From positions 11,316,198 to 11,380,197 of the forward strand of contig OZ038482.1 of the NCBI GenBank assembly GCA_964036315.1: a stretch of DNA of 64,000 nt, given 5' to 3'. The notes under the pieces are model-generated. The model worked only from the letters and a program-made list of their open reading frames with translations. It was not told the DNA's origin and made no database searches. Below are positions 11,760 to 22,037 of the stretch, piece by piece (the first letter of the stretch is position 1; each line of letters starts with the position of its first letter). The position numbers and the translations under genes were made by a program. The DNA is from Acanthosepion esculentum (taxonomy: Eukaryota > Mollusca > Cephalopoda > Sepiida > Sepiidae).

Positions 11760-11763
<4 letters not shown>

Positions 11764-11792
<29 letters not shown>
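11764..11792. repeat. (AT)n microsatellite
   Basis: About 14 uninterrupted AT dinucleotides between the decayed hammerhead element and a LINE fragment. Confidence 0.95.
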
Positions 11793-11795
<3 letters not shown>

Positions 11796-12185
11796 CATTT
11801 CACCCCAAGCAAAGCGATAATGCTACTTAGATGCAAGAGGCTACTGAGAGTGGAAGAGAATAAGAATTTAGTGACTAGAAAGGATAATAAAAGAACAGGA
11901 TTCAAGAAGATTTTTGTCTTTAAGATTTTTTAAGTTTGTAGGTGGCTGGGGAGCAAGAAACTGGAAGAGAGTTCTACAGGTGAGAAATACAAGAAAAGAA
12001 ATTACTAGGATAGAATTTACAGTTCCATCTAGCTAATTCAACAGTAAAAAAAGTGAGACCTAGTTGCCAATCTAGTAGTACACTTAAATTCATGCAGTTG
12101 AAGTACTGAAGCGGAGACCTCATTAGAACAACTGCCATGAAAATATTTATAGAAAAGACAGAGGGAAGCCACATTAAGGTGGAGG
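11793..12185 (-). mobile_element. LINE family C 3' end fragment
   Basis: It begins with the family terminus (TCATTTCACCCCAAGCAAAG) directly after the AT microsatellite. The - strand carries degenerate C-terminal coding sequence including FSINIFMAVVLM near 12140. It is non-functional. Confidence 0.8.
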
Positions 12186-12249
12186 AAAAATGACTGCAAT
12201 CTGAAATAACAATGCGCTTTTATTTTGTGTTAGGATAAGACAAAAACAA

Positions 12250-12720
12250 AAGTTTTTTTATTATTATTATTACTGTGAGAGTTACCCTGTAAAAGGCCTG
12301 TGAGCCACTCGAGGTAGAGGGTTACAGAGTAAGGTACACGGTGGATAAGTGAGGAAGATAATGGTTAACTCTAGACTTGAACAGGTTACAACTGTAGTAA
12401 TCAGGGAAAATATCCTCTTGGGAGTTGGTTCCACAAAGCAGTGCTTCCTGGGAAGAAGCTATTTGAGTGGAATGTACTTCTCGCCAATGGAGTATGGAGT
12501 GAATGGGTGTAGTTTGTTACAATAGCTGTGAAGGTTAGAATTGGTGGAACTAAGGGATGTAGTTCATCTGAGCACTTTCCATGGAAGTAGCAATAGAGCA
12601 GTGAGAGGGTTTGCAGGGTGGAAAATAATTTGTCACCAACAGATATATCTCAGACTGAAAAGTGAGGACTGGGTAAAGGGTTATAGAGAAAGGAGTTCTG
12701 TTCCCAAGAATGATTGTATT
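12250..12720 (-). mobile_element. Unrelated LINE reverse-transcriptase C-terminal relic
   Basis: On the - strand, broken frames give SFFPGSTALWNQLPRGYF (about 12470-12415), followed after a frameshift by NLFKSRVNHYLPHL. The pattern of aromatic residue, LWN.LP and a later F/K helix is the usual C-terminal end of Jockey/RTE-like reverse transcriptases. Its 3' sequence differs from family C, so it is a different element. The clade is not resolved. Confidence 0.55.
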
Positions 12721-12756
12721 TTTACAGATTTTGTAATAATTTATACAGACATTCTT

Positions 12757-13309
12757 CAATATCTGTCTATATCTCTGAGATGCGGTATTATGATTACTTG
12801 CATTATTTGGACTTATTCACAACGTACACTCCAGCCATCTTCAGGTGATTGGAATTTCGAACTAAACCATTTATTTCGTCCACGGGGGTAGATTGTTCCA
12901 CGTGCCATGCCTCTTCCAGATGTCTTAGTTATTTCCCTTTAACTCAATTCTCCAAGTTGGTTCACCACTGCTGTGGCATGGTATTGATCTCACAACTCTT
13001 TGGGTCTAGTCACTGGATCTAACCGTCTTTATCCACTGGGCCATGTGCCCTTGAGGACATCTGTGTATGGATTTTTGGGATCTATAAACCTAATGTCTCA
13101 GCAACCATCTTTGCTTTGAGTTAAAGGGAAATAACTGAGATATCCAGAAAGGGCATGGCACGTGGAACTAGAACAATCTACCCCCATGGAAGAAATAAAG
13201 GGTACAGTTCAAAATTTCAATCACCTGAAGAAGGCCAGAGCATACAACAGCTGAAACGTTGAAAATATAGCAATGAAGATGAGAATAGCAGTCCAAATAA
13301 TGTAAGTAA
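12757..13309 (-). mobile_element. Foldback element with tRNA-like core, longest copy
   Basis: This is the most complete member of the family in the window. The inverted arms are about 200 bp each. The left arm runs from TATCTGTCTATATCTCTGAG through CACGTGCCATGCC to TTCCCTTTAACTCA; the right arm carries the complement. The central loop (about 12960-13085) is tRNA-like on the - strand, with A box TGGCCCAGTGG and a B-box-like GAGATCAATACC. A 12-bp duplication with one mismatch flanks it: ACAGACATTCTT (12745-12756) and ACAGTCATTCTT (13310-13321). No protein is encoded. Confidence 0.8.
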
Positions 13310-13321
13310 ACAGTCATTCTT

Positions 13322-14565
13322 ATCTGAGTCCTGAAGAACAAAGCATCATGAAACTCTGAGTTGATCTCCAATAATTATTCTGAATTTTTCAATATTTTTT
13401 AACAATAATTATTTTTATATAAAAGTGAAATTGACCTGCTAATTATGGAATATTCTTATTTGCAAATAATTATAATGTATATTCTTTATATAGGAAGTAA
13501 TTTAAGCTCACCGACATGTTGTTTTTTTTTTTTTTAAATATTTGTATGGCTTCAATATCAACTGTATTTGTCATAATCAACATTCAGAAGTTCATTAACT
13601 CTCTACTGCTTTGCATTTTCAAATGTTTCTTTTATTATTTATATGTCACTGTAAACTGTGTAACTTGAATACCTTTTGCAGGTCACACAAACATGTGACT
13701 AGAAATGGCTGGTGCAGTCAAGCATAAAGCAGATTTATACAAGCTTGACCACAGCAACAAAAACAGGTTTCGTCACTTGAGGGCGAAAATATCTGGTATT
13801 TAGAACTGACTACTAAAAACTGATTCACTCTCGTTATAGAAAGAAACTTTTTGAAACTTATTTAATAGGAAAGCAAGACATCCATTTTCTAATGTTAGTC
13901 AAAACCACAGTCCGGTAATGAGGTTTTCATTTTTTTTTTTTTTTTTTTTTTTTGTTTCTCAATTTTTTAATTTTTTTTTTTAAGTGCTTTGTTAATTCAG
14001 TCTTGTCTGGATTCATTGCATTATCTCGGCTTTTCATTGGTGATTTAATTTTCTCGTACTTGGAACTAAATTCTATTTACAACATTAAATGGCTTATTTG
14101 AAATAGTATTTTTGAAGTGGAAAACTTTCATGTCTTGTTTAAATAAAAATGGCACTAAACATAACACGAGGAATACGTTATTTTTAGTAATGACTAACTA
14201 CTTTTTATCATTTTACATTTTGAATCTTACATCTTTATGTAATATAGCATTTTGTTAAACCCATCAGTTCCTGCATGTAATCTGGCCTAAAGCTTCAACA
14301 TAATCAAATGTGGCTTCTTTTTTAAATCAATTTAACAGCCATTTTTTTCTGTTAGTATTTTAATCTTATTTGCTGAGATGTCAGTCTATATTTCTCATCT
14401 TGGTAGCTGGGATTTTTTTCTTTTTTTTTTTACTCTCTCTACTCTATATACATACTCACATGGGTATCATGGATTTTTATAATATGTCCAACTGCTGGAA
14501 GATTTCTTAGTGGGATTTCTTTGGGTAAATTATGATTTCAGCCAATGCACGTCAGCTCATGGCTA
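13322..14565. other. Unannotated stretch with poly-T tracts
   Basis: AT-rich sequence with homopolymer T runs near 13929-13953. A short block at 13700-13800 (GGTTTCGTCACTTGAGGGCG) looks like part of an interspersed repeat, but I cannot name it. Confidence 0.45.
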
Positions 14566-14569
14566 TATC

Positions 14570-14745
14570 ATGCTGGATATGCAGGTGGGATAATGGATAA
14601 CAGATCGGAATAAAAAAGTTGGAAACTCGAGTTCCAATTCCGCTCAGGTTCATTATATTCATTTATGCACAAATACTGTTGGTTCAAGTATAAATCCGCT
14701 TCTTCACCCACCAGCTATGAGTTAAATTTCTATTAAAAAATCATT
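14570..14745 (+). mobile_element. tRNA-derived SINE, short copy
   Basis: A B-box-like GAGTTCCAATTCC lies at about 14629, preceded at tRNA spacing by a weak A box (GCAGGTGGGATAATGG). The body contains CACCCACCAGCTATGAGTTA, shared with the SINE at 32269. Confidence 0.55.
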
Positions 14746-14984
14746 GTTATATAAAAAATGTCTTACAATTTAAAAATATTTTCTGACTTTAAATAACCTG
14801 AAAAAGGTTAATAAACCATAAAAAAACTCAATCAATAAAATTCAACATGTCTTGCTGCAACTGTCATATTTAAACTTATCGCTATCTTTGCTTCTGTCTT
14901 TTTGTCCATCTACTTAGGTACCCTATCCACTTTGCAAAGCATTGGGTACATCTGGTTGCCTTTCCGGACAACTGCCTGTTTTGG

Positions 14985-15075
14985 GGGGTTTTATTGTCCA
15001 ACATGTAGACGTCTTAAAATTATTTACAATCATACAAATGTCCTTGTCTTTGTTGTTAGTATGAAAATGTTTGGC
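14985..15075 (-). mobile_element. Foldback arm relic
   Basis: ACAAATGTCCTTGTCTTTGT at about 15034 is a degenerate version of the foldback arm. No partner arm is recognisable. Confidence 0.35.
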
Positions 15076-15077
15076 AT

Positions 15078-15190
15078 TTAGGATTAAAGCATTGGTTAGT
15101 GAAACTGATGGCATAGTAATTGTGAGTTCAATCCCTAGGCTAGGTAGTATGGATATAATTCAGCTCAGTAATAAAAAAAATAAAAAAGTG
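15078..15190 (+). mobile_element. tRNA-derived SINE head with A-rich tail
   Basis: A degenerate A-box region (GCATTGGTTAGTG) and a good B box, GAGTTCAATCCC (about 15124), are followed within 60 bases by an A-rich tail. The LINE at 15214 begins just beyond. Confidence 0.6.
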
Positions 15191-15213
15191 CTGTGGCAGG
15201 GACAATTTTTTTT

Positions 15214-16545
15214 TCTTTTTTAATCATTTCACCCCAAGCAAGGCAGGAATACCACTAGTATTCAAGAGATTACAAAGAGCAAAGAGAAAAAAAAGTGGTT
15301 ATGGGGGGCACCAAGGAAAGATGAATGGGGTTCAAAGAGTTAAGTCGGCAATTGACATTGCATTTAAATTGTTGAAGCTTGTAGTTATCAGGAAAACAAG
15401 GAAATAAAAGGAAGTTCCACAGGCGGGAAGTGTGAGAAAAGAAACTGTTGGAGTAGAATTGGTGGTTATATTTAACTAATTCAACAGTAAAAGAGTGGAA
15501 CCTAGATGCCAATCTAGTAGCATGCTTAAAATCATGTAGTCCAAGCACCAGGGGGGGGAGCTCGTCAGAGCAGTTGCTATGACAATGTTTGTAGAAAAGA
15601 CAGAGGGAAGTCATGTCATGCCAGTGAGAAAGCGACTGAAGTCAAGATGCCAGGTCAGGATCGATTATATTGCAGATCCTTCTTTAGAATTTATCAAGAA
15701 CCTCGAGATGAGTAGCAGGAGCACTTGACCAGATATGGCGACAGTATTCAATGCATGGATGAATGGTAGATTTGTAAATGTGCAAAGATGGACTCTGATG
15801 AGAAAAACCTTCTGGAACGGCACAATGGACCAACTTTCCTTGCAGTAGATGCAGTTGTTGATTCGGTAAAGTCATTCCACAATAGGGTCGGTTGAAAATG
15901 TGAGACCAAGAAAATGCAGTTTGTTGCTCTCCATGAATCTAGCATCTAGGCATGCTGATGGTGGGCAGGAAAGTTTCTCTATGGCTGGTAAATGAGAGCA
16001 GTTTAGTTTTGGAGGCAGTTTTTGAAAATTTACAAGCCATTTACTGCCCCAGTTAACCACTGATTAGAGGTCCTTTTCAAGAAAAACAGCCAGGTTAACT
16101 TTGTCAGCTCTGATGGATTTACTGTCGAGACAGGAGTAAATGGTAGTGTCATCTGCATAAATGCCTCCTTGGGAACTGATGACACCAGGAAGATCATTGA
16201 TGAAGATCAGAAACAGCATAAGACCCAAGATAGAGCCTTGGGAGATAACCTGCATTTGTGTGAAATGATCTGGAAACAAGCCTATTCAAAATTACCTTCA
16301 TTTCATAATTTGATAGGAACGATTGGATTAAATCAAATAATTGTCCAGTAATACCATAACCCTGAGGCTTACATAGAAAACCAGTGTCCTGTCAAACACC
16401 TTTGAGATTTCTTGAGAAACTGCTTCAGCTTCACTGTTATTATCAATAATATAATGCATCTACATATCCAGTGATGGCCATTATCACATCAGCAGTAGAC
16501 CTGGCAAAACAGAAGACATATTGTTTGTCAGAGATGAGATATTTC
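15214..16545 (-). mobile_element. LINE family C, longest copy, with reverse-transcriptase active site
   Basis: This copy defines the family. On the - strand, broken frames give, in order: the fingers/palm segment around 16500-16380; SQGSILGLMLFLIFINDLPG (about 16245); the catalytic IYADDTTIYSCL motif (about 16160); the thumb segment VNWGSKWLVNF; TARKVGPLCRSRRF; IHPCIEYCRHIW; and LWNFLLFPCFPDNY near the C-terminus. It ends in the family 3' terminus and a short A-run at 15214. YADD is the reverse-transcriptase metal-binding motif. The element belongs to the Jockey/CR1-like group of LINEs; the exact clade is not settled. Frameshifts and stops make it inactive, and the endonuclease and ORF1 are missing. 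Confidence 0.88.
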
Positions 16546-16639
16546 TAAACATGAACAGTGGAATATGAACAATGTACCTTTGTATACTAAATAACAGGTT
16601 TAGTTTGAAATTCCTTGAACGTTACACAGATTGATAGAC

Positions 16640-16735
16640 ACCTGAAGAAGGCTGGAAAATATAATGGATGAAACGTTATGACACTAACGACAAAGATGAG
16701 GATATTAGTCTGACTATAAATAATAACTCTTTCTC
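16640..16735 (+). mobile_element. Foldback arm relic
   Basis: ACACCTGAAGAAGGCTGG, GATGAAACGTTATGACAC and ACAAAGATGAGGATATTAGT appear in the family order. The other arm and the tRNA core are absent. Confidence 0.6.
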
Positions 16736-17519
16736 CCAGAAATTATATAAGTATGTGTGCCTTAACTGCATGGTCAGGTCAAATCTGAGATGACGAAAGA
16801 TTACCTTGTTCTGTGTCTCTTGCTTGTTGTCCAATTTCAGTCAGTCCAAGCTAGCCGTCAACCTGTCTTTGTGATGTGCATTCCCACTTTGTCCAATCTA
16901 CCACCAGCGTGAAGGTTAAAACATCCATCCATCTGTTGCTGGTATCCATCCCCATGTTCTATGCCTGTCTCATATAGTGGAATCCGAGATGTCAAAAGAT
17001 TACTTGGTCCCTCGTCTCTGACGTGTATCTCAGATATTTGCACATGCAAAATGTCTTGTTAGACGAGAAAATGCCTAATTGATAAATCTAGGAAAATCTA
17101 TGATTTGAGATAGATATCTCGGGCACATTCTGGGAATAGGGAAGCTGAGTGATTTTTATAAAGTAAATTGTCAAGAAAAGTTTTATCATTATAAGGAAAT
17201 ATTTTTAAAATAAATTTAATCATACTCTGATAGAGGGGGGGGGTGAGAAAACCTTTACAAAAAAATGAATAAATCTTGAGCTTTTATAAAGTAATGACAA
17301 AGGCAAAATTTCTGCTGCTTTTATGGTCTGTTATAAAATATGGTTTGAAGCAGCGCCAATGGCATGTGGCCTCAAAGATCATCAAGTGTATTAAAGACCT
17401 GAGAGAAGCATGCTAGTCTAAGATGCAAATAATAAGAACTGAAGACTTTAAATAATGGACCAACATTAACCTTTACCATTCTAATTTCTTTCTAGAATTG
17501 TTCCTCCTGCTACTCCATA

Positions 17520-17550
<31 letters not shown>

Positions 17551-17625
17551 GTAAAAACATGAACACCTACTGTTTTAAAATTGTTATAACTTTCTTTGTA
17601 TGTATAGATTTTATTTTTTGCATAT
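16736..17625. other. Unannotated stretch with a diverged internal duplication
   Basis: Two diverged copies of a phrase (TCTGAGATGACGAAAGATTA at about 16780, TCCGAGATGTCAAAAGATTA at about 16982) sit about 200 bases apart. I do not recognise the element. A T run occupies 17520-17544. Confidence 0.4.
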
Positions 17626-17637
17626 TAATAAAAGAAT

Positions 17638-18057
17638 ACAGTATTTACATTAGTCGGGCTATTGTCCTCATCTTTGTCGCCACATTTGTCACAACGTTTC
17701 GGCCGTTGTACGCTCCGGCCTTCTTCAAGGACACATGGCACAGTGGATAAAGGCGTTGGTTAGATCCAGTGACAGACCCAAAGAGTGTGAGTTCAATACC
17801 CGGTTAAGGCAGTGGAGAACTTTCAGAGGGAAAATTAGCAGGAGATAACTGATAACTGACATCCATCAAACATGGCTCGTGGAACTAGAACAGTGATCGA
17901 AATAAAGGGTTCGGTACGAACTTCCAACCACCTGAAGAAGGCCGGAGCGTATAACTGCCGAAACGTTGCGACAAATATGGCGACAAAGATGAGGACAATA
18001 GTCCGACTAATGTCAATACTGTACATAATACCTCATCTCAGAAATATAGACAGACTC
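17638..18057 (+). mobile_element. Foldback element with tRNA-like core, 5'-truncated
   Basis: A perfect 12-bp target duplication, TAATAAAAGAAT, flanks it (17626-17637 and 18058-18069). The left arm starts inside the family arm (TATTTACATTAGTCGG), about 36 bases short of full length, while the right arm runs to the end (AATATAGACAGACTC). One-sided truncation plus a target duplication is the signature of target-primed reverse transcription, with the right end as the 3' end. The core has A box TGGCACAGTGG (17736-17746) and B box GAGTTCAATACC (17789-17800). The right arm has CTGAAGA, a hairpin, then GAAACG. Confidence 0.85.
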
Positions 18058-18069
18058 TAATAAAAGAAT

Positions 18070-19186
18070 GAATAATATTTTGCTGCAATGCATCACATTT
18101 TGCATGCATGTTTTGACGTTGAAATCAAAACAAATTGAAACGCAAAATAAAAAACGCAAAATAAAAAAACGAATACATTAAAAACTACATAGATAATTCA
18201 ACGTACTTTAACTTTTATTACTCCTTGTGGAGTTCTGGGGGTGCAATAAGAAGCAAAATAACTAAGAAGGCTTTCATTTTGTCAAAAAGTGACATATTTC
18301 GTTGTTTACTTTGAGAAGACACTGGCATTTGTTTGCTCTTTCTTTCACCTGACTCATATTCATTTGTCTTGTTGACAAATAAAGTTATTATTTTGTCGTT
18401 TATAAATAGAAATAATTAGAAATATAAATAATTCACCTTCAGAAAGGATATCAGGTATATCAATAGTCACCATTAGCTTCCATAAAATTAGTCAGGCATG
18501 GATGATAGTAGCTGCTAGTGGTCATCATCTCTTTCCTCTACGTCACTAGTGTGGTTATCATCTTTGACCACTTCACCATCAATATCCACTCACATAAAGC
18601 CTTCAAAATCATCATTGGAGTCCTAATCAAAGAAAAACACTTGAATAAAGTCTCTGTTGGATATTTGACAGAGCTATTTTTGTTTACAAAAAAAAGGGTA
18701 GGGTTTAATCATTGTTATACCTCGTGTAGAGTCTATAAGAATTCAAAATGACGTTGGAAAATGGAAGTTTAACTTGTCCAAAGCAGTAGTAGGCAATTTA
18801 CAACTTGAAATAACAGCTTACAAGTGTTTATTTATAGCAACTATTGTCACAAGGCAACGGAATGCACCTAAAGTAGCATAGGAAGAGAATTCTATGGCAA
18901 TAATTGTTGCCTGCAGCATGTTAAAGGTTAAACTGGAAGTTTTTTACTTTTTGTGTTCATCTTGACTGGTTTTCGCATGATCGCATATTGAGAGTCCCTC
19001 TGGTGTTACATAGCTCTCCTGGTGCCAGACCCACGCTGACTATTGGCTAATACCTGCCCAGTATCATTCATATACAAATAGGCAGCAACACCTACTCTAA
19101 GTAGAAGGTCTTCTCTCAACAGCCCATTCTGGAAAAGGACGCAACTCTGAGTCTTTTATCAGGTTGACCTGATTCTCTGTTGTACT
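18070..19186. other. Intronic sequence, nothing recognised
   Basis: No gene, RNA or known repeat seen. It lies within the large inferred intron of the receptor-like gene. Confidence 0.45.
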
Positions 19187-20270
19187 TTTTTTTCTTCTTT
19201 TTTTTTTAATTGGTATCACCTCATGCAAGGCAGTAAAGCCACTGAGATGCAATGTGTTACTAGGTGTGGAAGAGTTTAGAAATATTACTAAAGAGCAAGA
19301 ACAAAAGAAGAGTAATCAGGAGGCAAGTAGATAGTGATTGACATTACATTTAAATTTTTGAAGATTAAAGTTGGCTGGAAAGCATGGAGCCAGAAGAGAG
19401 TTCCACAAAAAGAAACTGTTAGCATAGAACTTATGGCGACATCTAACCATCACAACTGTAAATTGATATTGCGATACCAATCTAGTACTGCAATTAAATT
19501 CAATAAGTCTAGGTACCATGGTGAAAAGCTGATCCGAACAATTACATAGATATGTAAGATAGTTTCTGGAGAGAAAATTGTCTAGCACAGCACAGTGTAT
19601 CAACTTTCTTACCAATGTAGTCTTCCGACCTGGGCAAGACGATAAACTACATCCACATCCTGGGCAAGACGATAAACTACATCCACATCCTGGGCAAGAC
19701 AATAAACTTCATTCATGTTCTGGGCAAGACAATAAACTTCATTCATGTCCTGGGTATGACAATAAACTACATCCAACAGCAAGGCCTCTGATCAGGTGCT
19801 TTTCAGGAGTGTGGAACCACCTCTTAATTGCTGCTGTTCCCTGTTAGGGTCCCAGCTATTGGCAAATAGTTAACCCCCAAACTGGGGTCAAAATGTGTAA
19901 AAATAGGTTTTATTACCATCAATAAATTTTTGAATAAAAAATTATCAGCAATACATTTTGAAACAAAAATATTACCAGCAATAAAAATCTTGTTGGCATT
20001 AAATAACCCATTGAGTTTGATATGCCATAAAACAAACCAAACCAATATAGTTTCTCCACTTCATGTCAGCCGCGAACGTTAGCCCAAGAAGGCACAACAA
20101 GTCATTTTCCTGAAGGTTAGCATCAGCCATGCTGACAGAAGGCAGAGAGGGATCTCTCAGATGATTAATAGAGAGCAGTTTAGCTTTGGAGGCATTAAAA
20201 TTAACAAGCCAGCCTTTGCTCCAGTTAACAACAGACTGAAGATTATTTTGGATATCAGCTTATTAATAGT
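19187..20270 (-). mobile_element. LINE family C copy split by element B
   Basis: The 3' part (19187-19611) has the family tail and C-terminal coding region. The upstream part resumes at about 20048 (TTTCTCCACTTCATGTCAGC) and continues to about 20270. The two halves join cleanly when compared with the uninterrupted copy at 15214 and the one at 32000. The interruption is the element B insertion at 19624-20041. Confidence 0.75.
19624..20041 (+). mobile_element. Element B retroposon nested in a LINE
   Basis: This element B copy has a 5' region expanded into about five 30-bp units (CCTGGGCAAGACGATAAACT...). It keeps the usual middle (GTGTGGAACCACCTCTTAAT), about three ATTACCAGCAATA units, and the end ATATGCCATAAAACAAACCA. 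An imperfect duplication flanks it: CAATGTAGTCTT on the left, CAATATAGTTTC on the right. It inserted after the LINE. Confidence 0.75.
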
Positions 20271-20449
20271 TAAACTTTTTAATTAAACTAAATATTAGTT
20301 AAGGCAGACAATGTCTATTTTGTCTACTCAGACAGTATATCTCTGGCATATTTGCACATCTATTGTGATATCTGGTTGTAATCTAGCAAAAGTAATTGCA
20401 TATCTGGTTATATTGTCAAACACTGCCACTAGAAGAGATCAGCTTTTAT

Positions 20450-20560
20450 CCTTTTTAATCATTCCACCTCAAGCAAGGCAATAACGTCACAGGGGGTTAT
20501 TGAGATTGAAAGAAAATGAGAAGACTTTAGGAGAGTGAACTGGAAATCTAATCCTGAAGT
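20450..20560 (-). mobile_element. LINE family C, very short 3' fragment
   Basis: The family terminus (CACCTCAAGCAAGGCAATAA) is followed by about 90 bases of matching sequence. Confidence 0.6.
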
Positions 20561-20961
20561 GGAAACAAGCGATAAACCTCTACTCTTGTTTAAAAAACAG
20601 GGAAGGAGTGTGAACCGGGCAATAAACGAACCATGTTCCTATTGAAAAATTTTAAAAAATTAGTAAATAAAATTTTGGAGCGTAGGCAGAGATGTTAGAA
20701 GAAAAAAAACATCTGTGGTTCAAATACAACTTGGGATGCAATTCAACAAGTCATGTGCCTGGTAGGTGATTTAACATTGGATTTATTCAATTTTTTTGTG
20801 AATTTGATGATATTCATAGAAAGAATACCTATTGAATCCTCTTATGAAGACTCCAAGAGGATTATTCATTGCACTTTGAGAAAATTTCTTAAAGAGTTTC
20901 TTGCTATAAAATAATTACCTTTATTCAAAATTTAGAATTTGCTCCAATTATTTTTCTGCAG

Positions 20962-21032
20962 GTGCACTAAATGCCATTGTATTTGGAATGGACAGAAATA
21001 TCTTTGAACAACTCACGCCCACACGAATTAAG
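20962..21032 (+). CDS. Exon of the receptor-like gene (TM7 end)
   Basis: TTTTTCTGCAG precedes 20962 and GTAAGT follows 21032. The two first bases complete a glycine codon begun at 10395. The exon then encodes 23 residues, ALNAIVFGMDRNIFEQLTPT and RIK, ending on a codon boundary. The NA..FG pattern at the end of a hydrophobic stretch is typical of the cytoplasmic end of TM7 in cAMP-receptor-like GPCRs. Seen alone, ALNAIVFG also resembles a mitochondrial carrier, but the preceding exons fit a receptor better. The C-terminal tail should lie in a further exon, which I could not find in the remaining 43 kb. Confidence 0.7.
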
Positions 21033-22028
21033 GTAAGTTTTTTTGTTTGTTTTTTTTGCATGACTTTTATTCCTTTATTTTCAGCATGACATTTCATTTT
21101 CCTCCAAAAGACTGAATGTGAAATAAGTTTGTCTATTTTTTTCTTTGCTGTTTTCAAATGCATGCTTCTAAAATAAACAAGACATTCCAAATTATTATTT
21201 TTTTTTTTTTTACAATAAATAGTAAGTTGTCATACTTATTAGGGAAGAGGACATGTATGTGTTTGCATCACTCATTCATGTTCCAATTACCAGTTATAGA
21301 AATATCCAGGAGATTATATTGTAAATGATAACTTATTTTATTTGTTGAATGGAGCAAACTAAACTACAGGATAATGAGATTGTAGATTTAGAAAATGCAT
21401 TTAAATTTATTGGGTTTTCTTTTCTATTGTAACCTTATTTAAAATTGAATTCATTTCCTATATCAGAAAACACCTTAAAGCTTTTTTTAAATTAAAATAA
21501 GGAAAACTTTTTGTTTGTCCCTAAGGAACCATCACAATTGAATGAATATTTTCTCTTCTTCCCTCTAAGAGGTATTGATTTCAATGCAAAAGTTCCTCTT
21601 GCAAACAGATACCCTCTGTGATGCAATCATTATACTCTCAGGAAAAATCATTATAAATTTCAAATTGAGAACTTCCATTCAAATAGCAAATGCTTTTAAT
21701 CAGAATAGGAACTTTGAACTTACTGCATTTTGTTTTTGCATTTGAAACAATTTATGACATAGAAAAATTAATGCAATTTACCATTTGTTTTGAAGAAGAC
21801 ATTCAAATACATGATTTGAAATGTTGGTTTGATGGGAGTAAATGATCTGCTTTTGAGCACCGTTGCTGACATTAATGTTAATTATTTTCTGTGTGGCATG
21901 ATATTAGATTTAATTATAAACAAATAGTTTATTTTAGATGATCCTTATGGTGTTTGTCCAATGGTGTATTTACAATTGAACATGATAAACCAGAGTCTGA
22001 GATAAAATGGTTTTGGGTTTATAACCAA
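21033..22028. other. Unannotated stretch, probably intron
   Basis: AT-rich, no recognised features downstream of the last identified receptor exon. Confidence 0.45.
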
Positions 22029-22037
22029 AGCTGATCA

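Noticed and set aside
20962..21032. Exon read as a mitochondrial carrier (ALNAIVFG)
   Set aside because: The upstream in-phase exons have no carrier signature (PX[D/E]XX[K/R]) and fit a membrane receptor better.
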